This document shows positions 34,376 through 46,447 of a stretch of 64,000 nt of DNA, piece after piece (the first letter of the stretch is position 1; each line of letters opens with the position of its first letter). Source of the DNA: Okapia johnstoni (Eukaryota; Chordata; Mammalia; Artiodactyla; Giraffidae); assembly GCA_024291935.2 (NCBI GenBank), contig CM044309.1, forward strand, positions 95,443,628 through 95,507,627, in the 5' to 3' direction. Made by a program: the position numbers and the translations under genes. The notes under the pieces are model-generated. The model searched no databases. It was given only the letters and a program-made list of their open reading frames with translations, and was not told the origin of the DNA.

Positions 34376-34558
34376 TTTTTTGATGTGGACCATTATTTAA
34401 AAGCCTTTATTGAATTTGCTACAATATTGCTTCTGCTTTATATTTTGGCTTTTTGGCAGCAAGGCACATGGGATTTTAGCTCCCCAACCATGGATTTAAC
34501 CCACATGCCCTGCACTGGAAGGCAAAGTCACAACTACTGGAAGGCCAGGGGAGTCCTC
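34376..34558 (-). mobile_element. CHR-type SINE with LINE-like tail
   Basis: The minus-strand head ('ctccccaaccatggatttaa') is preceded by the 'gaatttgctacaatattgct' tail module. The tail reappears in forward orientation at about 62545-62590, so the two belong to the same subfamily. Confidence 0.83.
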
Positions 34559-34701
34559 ATATAACCTATAATTTTTAAATATCCAAATATCATATTAGCT
34601 TTTTAGATTAAGCACATTATTGCTTATGAAAGAACTCTTGGTAGGCTACTTGCTTTGTCAAGCAAAAAATTCATTGTTCAGATTTTTTTCTTTAATAAGC
34701 A

Positions 34702-34921
34702 TGTGTATGTGTATGTGTGTGAGTCACTCAGTTATGTCTGATTCTTTGTGACTCCACAGAGTGTAGCCCTCCAAGCCCCTCTGTCCATGGAATTCTCCAA
34801 GCAGGAATACCAGAATGGGTAGCCATCCCCTTCTCCAGTGGATCTTCCCAACCCAGGGATCAAACCAGCGTCTTCTGCATTACAGGCAGATTCTTTACAA
34901 TCTGAGCCATCAGGGAAGCTC
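34702..34921 (-). mobile_element. Bov-tA SINE with TSD
   Basis: The duplication 'ttaataagca' is at 34692-34701 and 34922-34931. A (GTAT/GT)n start precedes a full A unit and head. Confidence 0.92.
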
Positions 34922-34931
34922 TTAATAAGCA

Positions 34932-37199
34932 CACAGAGATTAAGTAAATACTCAATTTTCTTAGTTGTATTTTATATCAGAACAATTACTTTCTAAAATC
35001 CATCTTCTCACACCACGTTTTAAAATAAGGGTTAAAAATCACACAAAAATAAAGCACATTTCTTCTTTAACTGATAAACTAAAATGAAATAGGACTCCTA
35101 CAGCAACTAATAAAGCATGTCTTTTAGCATTTGTAAATTCAGTAGATGCCACTTTAATACAATGGAGAAGTGTATATTGGTCCCCAGTTCATTAGTTTTA
35201 GTATGCCCTGTTAAAATATCTTACTTGCATTTTTGTATCTGCCAAGATGTCAGTTCTGACATGATTCTCTTCAGGCGAAATGTAGTTGGCCTTTCCTCAT
35301 TTTTCGCTGACACAGAAAATGAACAATTTCTTAACATCATTTAGGATAATGCTATCTGAATCATAGCAAGTTCAAGTATAAATGAAGTGCACATGTGAAG
35401 TCATCTGCAGAAAGGTACAATTTTACAACTGGCTGAATTAGTTCAGGGCATGAAAACTTAGCAGCCAGACCAACCAGTTCCAGAAGTACATGTCAGTGTA
35501 GAAAAATTTCCAAATACATAAAGACGACCAGCCTGTTATGTCCTCATTTCCAATTGCATATGACATTTGATTTTAATCTAATGTATATGCAAGTTGCTTC
35601 CTGCAATGTTAAGCATTAACTGTAACGCACTCTTGTCTAGAATACATTTGATGATTTGGGTTGACCATTAAAATATTTAAATTGAGCACTTAAGTACAGT
35701 TTAGAAAATTATATTCTCTACATTTGAAATAACCGTAAATAAAACTCTCTTTAAATTATTATGGAAGAATAATGATAAGTGAAAAAAGCAGGATACAAAA
35801 TTGAATCTACACTGTAATTGCAACTATACAAAATTGGTTATGCATGCAAACAAGACTGGAAAAAAAAAACATGGAAAATATAAGTGACCAATTTGTTAAG
35901 GAAAAGTGTATTGGAGGAGTATCTTTTAAAAAATCCTGCTCTTCTTATAAAGTTATTTGTACTATTTTCAAAATTATTAAAACTATCTTGAGGACAAAAT
36001 TGTTTTTTTTCTCCTCTTGGATTGAATGTTTTCATGTCATTGATGATGAGTTAAATTATCAAGATACAGGAAAGATAGGTTGCATGTTAGAGAAACAGTT
36101 ACAATTGTCTCCTTTAAAGAAATTTATTTTTAAAGCCCATGATATTATTGTAGATCTACTAATGCATATTCTTTACACAGACATTATTATTGCTATTCAT
36201 CACTAATATTACAGTTATCAAAAATACTAGTCTTTCAACCAGAAATAATCATGGAGTCATAATAAAGACAAATGAACTAAATTACTGATGAAGTTAAAAG
36301 TTGCAGTATTTTGATTAAACAGCCAGCAGGAATTGCCAGACTAATTAACTCAGGGTCAAGCTACTGCTGAACCAAATGCCAGAACTATCAAAATCCAATA
36401 CAGGTTATGCCCCGTTACTTCACTAAGACTACATAGTTGTACTTAAGAGTAATGATCTGATATGTTCAGAAAGTTCAGCTCAGTAAAATAACTGCTGTTG
36501 AAAACTATTTGTACCAGGGCTGTTGTCAGCAAATCAGTTAAGTTCTGATAGTCAAGCTAGAGTGTCTCAATTCTGAAAGCTAGAAATGCCTAGCATCTTC
36601 ACAGGACTGCACAAGTGGACCTGGGAAGGGCCTATAGCCTAAAATTAACATCCTTGACCATAGTGATACATAATGAGAAGCAGGGATGACCTAGGGCCTC
36701 AGGAGAACCAGAACATTCCTTTAAGAACTGGAGGTGAAGCTGATGGAACATTAGAAGTGGTGCAAGAAGAAAGAAATGGCTCCTGAAGAGGCACTGGCCA
36801 AAGGACTGAGCTCTTCCTCCCCAGTTCATCCCCTACAAACTCCAACATTCATCCATAAAATTAAGGTGATGAGCACTAAAGCCATTCCGGTCAAATTCAT
36901 TTCTTTCCTTTCCCAATTTCCTTCACTGCTTCCATTCCCTGTACTAAAATGTTAGTCCATGATAGAACAATTTAGAGAGCTTAGAGTCACTAGTTTAAGT
37001 TGCTAGGTATTAGTACAATTTCTTAAGCTCTTATAAATAAATGTTAAATACGCTCATCTCCCTCTCCAAAGAATAAACAACTAAAGTAGGCTTACTTGCT
37101 TCAATTAAAGTGAAAGGTGAGATTGACTAGGAAACCAGATCAATATTGCACATATTAAATTGGATAAGATGTAATGTAGCCGTGATATTCAAATATTTA
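34932..37199. other. Repeat-poor AT-rich stretch
   Basis: About 2.3 kb in which only a weak L1M tail piece is seen (35765-35880, 'gataagtgaaaaaagcagga'). A 120-codon frame (35844-36206) is Lys/Ile-rich with no domain pattern and is probably chance in AT-rich DNA. Confidence 0.5.
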
Positions 37200-37922
37200 T
37201 TAGCTGTTCTCCCCTCCTACACTGTTGGTGGGAATGTAACTTGGTGCAGCCACTACGGAAAACCATATGGAGGTTCCACAGAAAACTAAAAATAGAATTA
37301 CCATATGATGCAGTAATCCTACTCCTGGGCATATACTCAGACAAAAGTATAACTCAAAAAGATACATGCAGCACTATTCACAATAGCCAAAACACATTAA
37401 AAAAAACCTAAATATCCATCACTAGATGAATGGCTAAAGAAAATGTGGTACATACATACAATGGAATACTACTTAGCCATTAAAAAGAACAAAATAATGC
37501 TATCACAGCAACATAGATGCAACTAGAGATTAGCATACTAAAGTGAAGAAAGACAAATACCATATGATATTACTCATATATGGAATCTAAAATATGACAC
37601 AAATGAACCTCTCTATGAAACAGACTCACAGACATAGAGAACAGACTTCTGATTGCCAAAGGAGAGAAGGAGTGAAGGAGGGAAGGACTGGGCATTTGGC
37701 ATTAGCATATGTAAACCATTGTGTATAGGATGGAGAAACAACAAGGTCCTGCTGTATAGCACAGGGAACTATATTCAGCATCCTGTGATAAACCATAAGG
37801 GAAAATAATATAAAAAAAAGAGAATGTCCATGTGTGTAATTGAGTCATTTTGCTGTACAGCAGAGATTGGCTCAACATTGTAAATCAACTATACTGCAAT
37901 AAAAAAAATTTAAGAAAAAAAA
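37200..37922 (+). mobile_element. L1 3' region (artiodactyl type)
   Basis: The end of decayed ORF2 and the 3' UTR: 'ttggtgggaatgtaacttgg', 'actcctgggcatatactcag', 'atggaatactacttagccat', 'tatatggaatctaaaatatg', 'tgctgtatagcacagggaac' and 'aaatcaactatactgcaata'. No insertion interrupts it, but the coding frame is broken. Confidence 0.9.
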
Positions 37923-37929
37923 GTATATA

Positions 37930-38202
37930 TTAGTGGTTCTCAACTATAGCAGTGTTGCCTAGCTGTCACAAATGGGGTTGGGGGAGATAACTACTGGCAT
38001 CTGATGCATAGAGGCCAGGGATGCTGCTAACATATCCCACAAAAGTAAAGTAATTAGCTCCCAACTAAAATAAATAAATTTATTTTAAAAAAATAAAAAT
38101 AAAATATCCCACAAATGCAGAGAATAAATACCTACAATTTTTTTTTAAAGAAAGCATCCGGTCCAAAGTGTCTGCAGTGCCAAGGCTTAGAAACCCTGGG
38201 TA
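37930..38202 (+). mobile_element. MER20-like hAT element, split by an L1 stub
   Basis: 'tagtggttctcaactatag', 'ctactggcatctgatgcata', 'gaggccagggatgctgctaa' and 'gtgccaaggcttagaaaccc' fit a MER20-type element. The subfamily name is tentative. Confidence 0.72.
38044..38103 (+). mobile_element. 60-bp L1 3' stub
   Basis: Only the L1 terminus ('gtaaagtaattagctcccaa') and an A-rich tail are present. It is flanked by the 12-base duplication 'atatcccacaaa' at 38032-38043 and 38104-38115, so it is a complete, extremely 5'-truncated insertion. Confidence 0.88.
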
Positions 38203-38378
38203 TATACATGTCCATCACAGCTTTTAATCATCATACCTAAATCAGAATTATCTTAACTCAACAAAATAGCCACTCATTCAGGCACAATGAATAGTCTCTT
38301 TCATCAGACACTCCAGTTTTAAAATAACATGGAGGAAAATTTAGTTATACAGAATTTGACCAACCTTATAGAAATGCC

Positions 38379-39665
38379 AAAGGATGTTCCCTCTACCATA
38401 CCATTGCACTCATTTTGCATGCTAGTAAGGTTATCCTCAAAATCCTTCAAGTTGGGCTTCAGCAGTAAGTGAACTGAGAACTTCCAGATATACAAGCTGG
38501 GTTTAGAAAAGGCAGAGGAAGCAGAGATCAAATTGTCAACATTCACTGGATCATAGAGAAAGCAAGGGAATTCTAGAAACACATCTACTTCTGCTTCATT
38601 GACTATGTGAAATCCTTTGACTGTGTGGATCACAACCAACTGTGGAAAATTCTTAGAGATGGGAATACAAGACCACCTTACCTGTCTCCTAAGAAACCTG
38701 TATGCTGGTCAAGAAGCAACAGTTAGAACCATACATGGAACAACTGACTGGTTGAAAATTGGGAGAGGAGTATGACAAGGCTGTATATTGTCACCCTGTT
38801 AATTTAACTTATGTGAAGAGTACATCATGCAAAATGCTGGGCTGGGTGAATCAACAAACTGAAATCAAGACTGCCAGGAGAAGTATCAACAACCTCAGAT
38901 ATGTAGATGACACCAATCTAATGGCAGAAAGTGAAGAGGAACAAAAGAGCCAGTTGATAAGGGTGAAAGAAGAGAGTGAAAAAACTGGCTTAAAACTCAG
39001 CATTCAAACAATGAATGCTGGTCCCATCACTTCAAGGCAAACAGATGGGGAAAAAGTGGAAGCAGTGACAGATTTTCTTTTCTTGAACTCCAAAATCACT
39101 GTGGACAGTGATTGCAGCCATGAAATTAAAAGATGCTTGCTTCTTGGAAGAAAGCTATGACAAAACTAGACAGTGTATTAAAACGCAGAGACATTACTTT
39201 GCCAACAAAGGTCTGTATAGTCAAAGCTCTGATTTTTTCCAGTCATCATATATTGATGGACCATGAAGAAGGCTGAGCACTGAGGAACTGATACTTTTGA
39301 ACTGTGGTGCTGGAGAAGACTCTTGAGAGTCTCTTGGACAGCAAGGGAGATCAAACCGGTCCATCCTAAAGGAAATCAACCCCAAATATTCATCAGAAGG
39401 ACTGATGCTGAAGATGAACTCCAATACTTTGACCACCTGATGTGAAGAGCCAACTCATTGGAAAAGACCCTGATGCTGGGAAATGTTGAAGGCAAACGGG
39501 AAAGGGGATGACAGAGGATGAGATGGTTAGATAGCATCACTGACACAACGGATGTGAATTTGAGCAAACTCTGGGACATAGTGAAGGACAGGGGAGCCTG
39601 CCATGCTGTAGTCCATGGGGTTACCAAGAGTCAGAGACGAGTTAGTGCCTGAACGACAACACCAG
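38379..39665 (+). mobile_element. BovB LINE, 3' 1.3 kb
   Basis: A forward BovB runs from the start of the RT core to the tail. The possible duplication 'tagaaatgcc' is at 38369-38378 and 39666-39675. The 'caatgcc' of BovB itself overlaps the left copy, so the exact junction is uncertain. It is older and more diverged than the copy at 60928. Confidence 0.88.
38759..39160 (+). pseudogene. BovB reverse transcriptase remnant
   Basis: The longest open piece of the copy at 38379, 133 codons. It begins just before the motif that reads RQGC in the 60928 copy. A TGA at 38774-38776 replaces the Arg codon of that motif in the RT frame, and frameshifts then carry the reading into this frame. The catalytic YADD has become YVDD, and a NLRYVDDTNLMAESEEEQK segment follows. 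It is non-functional. Confidence 0.82.
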
Positions 39666-39675
39666 TAGAAATGCC

Positions 39676-39745
39676 TCCAATGTTGTGTTAGTTCCTGCTG
39701 TACAGAGAAGTGAAGCAGATGTAAATCAATCATACCCAATAATAA
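39676..39745 (-). mobile_element. Possible short L1 3' end
   Basis: 'aatgttgtgttagttcctgc' and 'tgtacagagaagtgaagcag' resemble an L1 terminus in reverse. It is short and diverged. Confidence 0.5.
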
Positions 39746-40196
39746 AATTAATAAAAAAACAAATACTTCCAAAGTCTCTGCTCTAATTGAGTTTCAACTT
39801 CCATCTTTAGGCTTCACAATGCATATTTAACTAGTTTCTTAAAAGATGAGGAAATAAAGCCTGTTACAGCACTTATCACACATGATTCTGTGACTACACA
39901 TCTGTTTCGTCCTTGCAGTTATGAATGTCTAGGAATATGACATCTAATTTAGCCCAAGCTCACATAGTAGGTCAGGAAAATCCATGGCTAAAGATGTGGG
40001 TGAATGGCTGGGTGGGTGGATAGAACATGGATAAATGATGCTAGTTCAGTCTGTAAAATAGGTTTTTAAATAATCTGAGTTTACTGGTCATGTCTCTGAA
40101 AATGTCATCGGTTCTAACAATTGCCAATGACAGTATTTTTGCTGTCATGGTTAAGTTTTTTAATACATAAAACAAAACCAAGACTCCTGAAATCAA
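39746..40196. other. Unassigned stretch
   Basis: It contains a (GGGT/GGAT)-rich patch near 40000-40030 and otherwise nothing recognised. Confidence 0.5.
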
Positions 40197-40632
40197 AATG
40201 GTTTTATGATTGAACTGTGTCACCCCCCAAAATACATGTTGCAGCCATAACCCCAAGTACCTCAGAATGTGACCTTATCTAGGAACACAGTCATTACAGA
40301 TGTAATTAGTTAAGAGGAGGTCATTAGGATAAGCACTAATCCGGTTTGACTGGTGTCCTTATAAAAAGGGGAAATTTGGATGGACACACACACACAAGGA
40401 GAACACATGGAGCTCAAGGCAGAGATCAGAGTGATATTTCTACAAGCCAAGGAACATCAAAGAGTGCCCGCAATTCCTAGCAGCTAAAGGAAAACCACAT
40501 ACAGATTCTCTCTCACAGCCCTGAGAAGGAACCACCCTGATCTTGGACGTCAAGCCTCCAAAACTGTGACACAGTAAGTTTCTTTGAACCGCTCAGTTTG
40601 TGGTATCTTGTTAAGGCAGCCCTAGCAAACCA
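40197..40632 (+). mobile_element. MLT1-type MaLR solo LTR
   Basis: A nearly complete LTR: 'gaactgtgtcacccccc', 'acctcagaatgtgaccttat', 'ggtcattaggataagcacta', 'ggtgtccttataaaaagggg', 'cagccctgagaaggaaccac' and the end 'ggcagccctagcaaaccaa'. No internal region adjoins it. Confidence 0.88.
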
Positions 40633-40689
40633 ATGGCGTGCTCTTCATCAATTGACATGAATTCCTTTGTTATTCTGGAAGGAAAAGAA

Positions 40690-40945
40690 AACCCATTTTT
40701 AAGCCATCCTTGATCCCCTAAATCTGAGTCAGGTAGCCCTCAGTTTTTGTTCTGGGGTTATTTATGTATGTCACTTTTATTCTTACCATCATACTAAATT
40801 GAAAATATCTGTCTAGAAGAAGTAGGTCTCCTCTTCTAGACTCTCAGGTCTTTGCAGGGAAACATCCTGTTAATTTTTTATCCCTTACACTGCTCCTGGC
40901 ACAAAGAATGCACACTATAAATGTTGAACTGAATTAACTGACAGC
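40690..40945 (+). mobile_element. L2 LINE 3' end
   Basis: 'agactctcaggtctttgcag', 'cactgctcctggcacaaaga' and 'ataaatgttgaactgaatta' are the standard L2 end. Confidence 0.7.
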
Positions 40946-41762
40946 ATTATTGTAGGAGAATCTGAACATACGTTCACTGTTTCAACTGCTCAATACACAT
41001 TTATCAATTACCTACCAAAGACTAGGCTAGGTGAAAAGTTACCTGATAGATTCCTTCATCCTCTATAGAATGTCAAAAGTCTTTTCCATGTACAAAGTTT
41101 GACCTTTGCAAATATTTAGCACAAGACTATTTTATTAGAGTTAAAATAAAACTTAAAATATTCCCCTACAATCAGCTGTGCATTAGCATGCACTAGCCTA
41201 ATTAAAAAGCAAGAACTGTAACAAGAGAGAGGAGATGGGCCATACACGGATTGCAAAGAAATAAAAACTAAGTCATACAATAAAGTGGAGACATTCTACA
41301 TTACAGAGGTCAAGTGAAGATCGTCAAACTAGTTTTTCTACTTGGGCCCTAGTTACAAGATTGGAAGGTGGCATTTTAAAAACCACATATAAATATCTTT
41401 TTCTCTTTATAAAGAAAAAGAATCTTGTTGAATAATGAAAAATAGAGCTCTTTGTCAAATGGTAGCCTTCAAATAGGTCAAGAGCCCAAAAGTCTTACCA
41501 CTGCATGCATCTTTGGTAAGTGTAAACATAATCTAAGTACCTAGAATGGGCTTGTCCAAATGCTCTTATTCAGAACTGTCTATGATTTTGTTATTTATAA
41601 ATTTTTTATTTATAAATTTGATTGTTCTGAAAAATAAGAAGACTGAAGACTACTTCTTTGTCAGATTAGGGGAAAAAACCGGAGTGTTCCAGGACAAATC
41701 CCTTCCTTTGAGGATAGAACCAGAGGATATGAAGGGGTTTAAAGCTTCATTTATGGATTCAA
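40946..41762. other. Unassigned stretch
   Basis: No gene or named repeat. AT-rich towards 41400-41640. Confidence 0.5.
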
Positions 41763-41774
41763 AAATTAAATTAG

Positions 41775-42061
41775 GGACTTCTCTTGTGGACCAGTGATTA
41801 AGAATGTGCCTGTCAATGCAGGGGACATGGATTCAATCCCTGGTCCTGGAAGATTCCACATGCCATGGGGCAACGAAGCACAGGCACCACAACTCCTGAG
41901 CCCGTGTGCTGCAACTACTGAAGCCCACAAGCACTAGAGCCCACACTCCACAACAAGAGAAGCCATCGCAATGAGAAGCTGGGACACCGCAGCCAGAGGA
42001 AACCCACGTGCAGCCACCAAGACCCAGTGCAGCCAAAATTAAATAAATACTTAACAATTTT
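41775..42061 (+). mobile_element. CHR-type SINE, long form
   Basis: The perfect duplication 'aaattaaattag' is at 41763-41774 and 42062-42073. The head 'ggacttctcttgtggaccag' has a variant A box. The body is complete. Confidence 0.92.
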
Positions 42062-42073
42062 AAATTAAATTAG

Positions 42074-42574
42074 TACTTATAATAAGAATCATGGCTTTCA
42101 TCTTTATATTTTAAAAAATTTACAGTACTCAGTGCAAAATAAGAGCTAAATTACTAAATGTTTAATTTTATCTTTCTACTTTAAAAGGATCATCTAAAGG
42201 AATCTTAAGAAGGGAAGAGAGGATCTCTCTTCCATATATCTGTTGTTATTCTACCCCAGAAAACCACAGCAAAAATCTATGATCTACTATTTCTATGAAA
42301 AATATAATAAAGGCTTCTTTCTGGTGTCTAGGTATGTGGCAGGGAGAGCTGAATAGGAAACCATTCAAAGTTACACTAATTAGTCTTTCACAGAGGATGC
42401 TATTTGGGCAAATGATAAGCCACCTTGGTTCCTTCCCATCATCTCTCTTCAAACAAATCTGCTTGTGATCTTTCTCAGAAGTGGGTCTAGGCCCTGTTTC
42501 AAATAGAATCATGAAGTCTATCTCTGAAAATTGTGGATGAAAGTTGTCTTATGTATGTATGTATCTGTGTTTGT

Positions 42575-42576
<2 letters not shown>
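42074..42576. other. Unassigned stretch
   Basis: It ends in a short (ATGT)n run at 42551-42564. No other feature is recognised. Confidence 0.5.

Positions 42577-42630
<54 letters not shown>
42577..42630. repeat. (AC)23(AT)4 microsatellite
   Basis: Twenty-three uninterrupted AC units at 42577-42622 are followed by ATATATAT and then directly by the BovB tail. Perfect repeats of this length are usually polymorphic. Confidence 0.97.
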
Positions 42631-43001
42631 CAGTTCAGTCTCTCAGTCATGTCTGAATTTTTGCAACCCCATGGACTGCAGCACACCAGGCTTCCCTGTC
42701 CATCATCAACTCCCTGAGCTTGCTCAAACTCATGTCCATTGAGTCAGTGATGCCATCCAAACATCTCATCTTCTGTTGCCTCCTTCTCCTCCCACCTTCA
42801 ATCTTTCCCAGCATCAGGGTCTTCTCCAATGAGTCAGTTCTTTGCATCAGGTGGCCAAAGTATTGGAGCTTTAGCATCAGTCCTTCCAATGAGCATTCAG
42901 GACTGATTTCCTTTACGATTGACTGGTTTGATCTCCTTGCAATCCAAGGGTCTCTCAAGAGTCTTCTCCAACACCACAGTTCAGAAGCATCAATTCTTCA
43001 G
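42631..43001 (-). mobile_element. 5'-truncated BovB next to the microsatellite
   Basis: A minus-strand BovB 3' end lies between 'catatatat' at 42622-42630 and 43002-43010. The insertion appears to have landed in an AC/AT-rich repeat or its precursor. Confidence 0.9.
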
Positions 43002-43097
43002 CATATATATATATATGCCGAGATTCTTCCTTCCTTCCTTCTGTAGTATTTTTTAGTCAGTAGGAAATTCACAAAGCTTAGATTTATTCACATATAG

Positions 43098-43235
43098 GGG
43101 GACTTCTCTGGTTGTCCAGTGGCTAAGACGCCACACTCCCAATGCCTGAGGCCTGGGTTCAATTCCTGGTCAGTGAACTCCCACGTGTCCCAAATTAGAC
43201 CTGGTACAGCCAAATAAATAAAAATGAATATATTT
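43098..43235 (+). mobile_element. CHR-type SINE, short form
   Basis: Head 'ggacttctctggttgtccag', B-box-like 'gggttcaattcctgg' and tail 'agccaaataaataaaa'. Confidence 0.88.
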
Positions 43236-43906
43236 TTTAAAACCTGCCTATTAAAAAACCAAATAGGGAGAGATAGGTGAGATGTATGGGAAATTGATCA
43301 TTTGATAAAATACTGTAATTATAAACCTAAAGACCTTAAATTTTATACAATTCTAACCAGAAAGCTGCTTCACATTCTTGAAAAGGAGAAAACTATCTAT
43401 ATTCTAAGAAACTATGAGTAAGATGAATTGGAGTCCAAAGAGGTTAAAATTAGTAAAACTAACTCATAAAATTTTTCAACAATGCAGATGAAAAATAATC
43501 AGAGTACCTTAAAAATCTTGTTTGCTTTTATGTCTTTTTGTCTTTGACATTCACTACGTTTTAAGGACAGATCATATGTTCTAAACTTTCTTCTATCCTC
43601 TCATGTAACAGTTGCCAAATCACTAAGACATTGGGGCCTCTGCAGTTTATGTACAATGATACCCAATGAAACTAAACTTGATAAAGAGCATTTTCTTAAA
43701 AGAAGGCTAATTTGTTTGTGGCAAGAGGACAAAAACTGTGAGTTAAAGTATAATAAGTAACTATTACATTACAGAAAACTAAACCATTACTTTTCTGTCT
43801 TCTTTATCAGAATGTAAACTTTTGGTTGAGAGCTAACATCTTACATTGCTTTGTATCCATCTTCACACTTGGTCCATGGTCTCACCGGAAAAGTGAGACC
43901 ACCAGT
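43236..43906. other. Unassigned stretch
   Basis: No repeat or gene is recognised. Confidence 0.5.
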
Positions 43907-44205
43907 GGGGGCTTCTCTGGTGGTCCAGTGATTTAGAATCTGCCTTGCAATGCGGAAGACGCCAGTTCAATCCCTGGTCTGGGAAGATCCCACACCCCAC
44001 AGCACAACTAATCTCACATACAGCAAATACTGAAGCCCACATGTCCTAGATTCCATGCTCTACAACAAAAGAGGCCACTGCAATGAGAAGCCCACATACG
44101 GCAGCTAGAGAGTAGCCTCCTAAACTGCAAAAAGCCCGCATGCAGCAATGAAGACCCAGTGCAGGCAAATAAATGACTAATACAAATAAATATTTAAAAT
44201 AAAAA
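43907..44205 (+). mobile_element. CHR-type SINE, long form
   Basis: Complete from 'ggcttctctggtggtccagt' to 'gaagacccagtgcaggcaaa' with an (AAAT)n-like tail. Confidence 0.9.
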
Positions 44206-44394
44206 GGGTTGGTGTACTGTTGTTGATTTTGCTTAATACAACAGTCATCATTTTCAGGGAGAAAACTTAAAAGAGTGACCTATTATAGCAAAAAAACTGG
44301 ATGGTATATGACTTAAAGATTAAATTGTTGGGGCCAGGTGATGCACCTTTTTTCAGAACAGTGGAATTTTTAATTGCCAATTAGAAGAATTACC

Positions 44395-44575
44395 AATACT
44401 TAATGAAGACTAGTTACTGTGGACCAGCCACCGTGTAGGATACTTATATCCTATGTGCATAGTACTATCTCATTTAATTCTCCCAACAGTGGCTTAGGTA
44501 GCTATTATTATTATTCTCATTTTACAGATGAGGAAACAGGCTTACAGAAGTTAATTGTGAAATAATTAGTTAATT
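44395..44575 (-). mobile_element. MIR SINE
   Basis: 'ctcatttaattctcccaaca', 'ggtagctattattattattc' and 'cattttacagatgaggaaac' are a strong MIR core match in reverse. Confidence 0.83.
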
Positions 44576-45189
44576 ACATTTTATTAATGCATTCTTTCAT
44601 GGTATTATAAAGCCTAAAAGTTTATATCATTTTTTAAGAACTTTAAAATGAATTAATTCATCTAAGTTTGCTACTTAGATATATTTTACACATTTTTATT
44701 AAATTATTATGACTATTCTTTGAAAACACTAATTAGAGTTTGTCCATTAAAAAGTAAAAGTTAGTCAAGAACTATTAATTCCGTTGTCCTATTAAATACA
44801 ATGCCATCATTTAATGCTTTAATAAGTGGGCACCTGTGTGTATCCTAAAAGTTTCTGCTGGTACAAAGGTATGATTAGTTTGAAACAAATGAACATGCTC
44901 TTTCTGATTTACGTTATAGAGTTATATAAACCTGAAATCATTATTTAGCTGTATCGTCAATAGATTTATCAGCCAAATAGTATTCGTATCACAGATATGG
45001 ATCTCAAAACAATGATTCACTCCATATCAATGATATATTTGCACTCTGGAAATATGGTTTACATTTGTCTGCAACTCTATTTTTCTGGCCAAATTTGTCT
45101 TTCTGAAGATTTAGTATCTAACAGTTGATTATTCGTTACTGTGAACTTGAATTTCTCGGCAGAATAGTCTGTATAGATAAGGAGTACAT
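44576..45189. other. Unassigned AT-rich stretch
   Basis: No repeat or gene is recognised. Confidence 0.5.
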
Positions 45190-45413
45190 GGGGCTTCCCA
45201 GGTGGCACTAGTGGTAAAGAAGAACCCACCTGCCAGTGCAGGAGATGGAAGAAACATTGGTTCAATTCCTGGATCAGGAAGATCCCTTGGAGGAGAGCAT
45301 GGCAATCCACTTCAGTGTCCTTGCCTGGAAAATCCCATGGACAGAGGAGCCTGGTGGACTACAGTCCACAGGGTTGCAAAGAGTCAGACACGACAGAAGC
45401 GACTTTGCACACA
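45190..45413 (+). mobile_element. Bov-tA SINE
   Basis: Complete forward element from 'gggcttcccaggtggcacta' to 'gaagcgactttgcacacaca'. The flanks 'ggagtacatgg' and 'ggaaatacatag' are only roughly similar. Confidence 0.9.
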
Positions 45414-45944
45414 CACAGGAAATACATAGTCTGAAAAGGGTTGTAGATTCACGGACATATTATAATAATAGAATAAGCAAGAGTTTCCTGAAAAACCTCA
45501 CATCCACTGACTGTGCGCTAAATATAAGAAGGTATATATGAAAAAAGATAGGATTGGGACAATAAAAGCACAGAACTTGGTAGAGAACTAATGGGATCAA
45601 TAGTAATCTTTTAAAAACATCACACAGTTGAAAAGACATACTAAATTTTTAATAAACAAAATAATGCTACAGGACATTACCTTAAGAAAAAATGATAGTA
45701 GCTGATTGACATGGGTACAAGGAAGGGCTACGGCTGCTGTAAGCTGTAGAGACAAGGGTAAATTGCACAAAGATCAGTGCAGATCACTCCCAATAGCACT
45801 TCCAAGGCAGTGCAGAACCAAATGAACAAGAGGAAAAGTTAATGTGAAACTGCAAAACTGGGTTCCCCAATGACTTGTGGCTTTCAAGACTGTTATTATG
45901 TTTAGCTGTTGTTAGCTGGAAACATAGCACATTAATGTGCTCCC
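45414..45944. other. Unassigned stretch
   Basis: No repeat or gene is recognised. Confidence 0.5.
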
Positions 45945-45954
45945 AAAATCCATA

Positions 45955-46219
45955 AAATGGACTCCCCTGGTGGTCAGTGGTTAAGACTCTGCCTGCCAAT
46001 GCAGGGGTCACAGTTTCCAGCCCTGGTCTGGGAAGATCCCACATGTGGCGGAGCAACTAAGCCCTTGAACCACAACTACTGAGTCTGCACTCTAAATCCC
46101 AGGCTCCACAAGAAAAGCAGCCACTGAAGTGAGAAGGCTGTACCTGCCACAACTAGAGAAAGCCCACATGTGGCAATGAAGATCCAGCACAACCAAATAT
46201 AAATGTGTGAAATAAAAGA
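45955..46219 (+). mobile_element. CHR-type SINE, long form
   Basis: The flanks 'aaaatccat' are at 45945-45953 and 46220-46228. The head lacks one base ('ggtggtcagtggttaag'). The body is complete. Confidence 0.88.
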
Positions 46220-46447
46220 AAAATCCATGAACCACAGAGACCTCAGTACTTTACTGACACCATTTCCCTTTTTATCCATCCCCTGTGAGCTAATTTTTGC
46301 TAATTCTCATTTCAGAAACACATATGGTAGCCAACCAAACTGGGTCTAAAGAGGTCATCTTTGTTTCACTCCTATTCATCTCTAGACTAATGAACAAATG
46401 ATCCAGTATGTTGATAATTTAATACATTTAAATCATTGTTAATACAG

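Noticed and set aside
35844..36206. 120-codon plus-strand open frame
   Set aside because: The translation is Lys/Ile/Phe-rich with no domain pattern and lies in AT-rich DNA partly overlapping an L1M remnant. It is consistent with chance.
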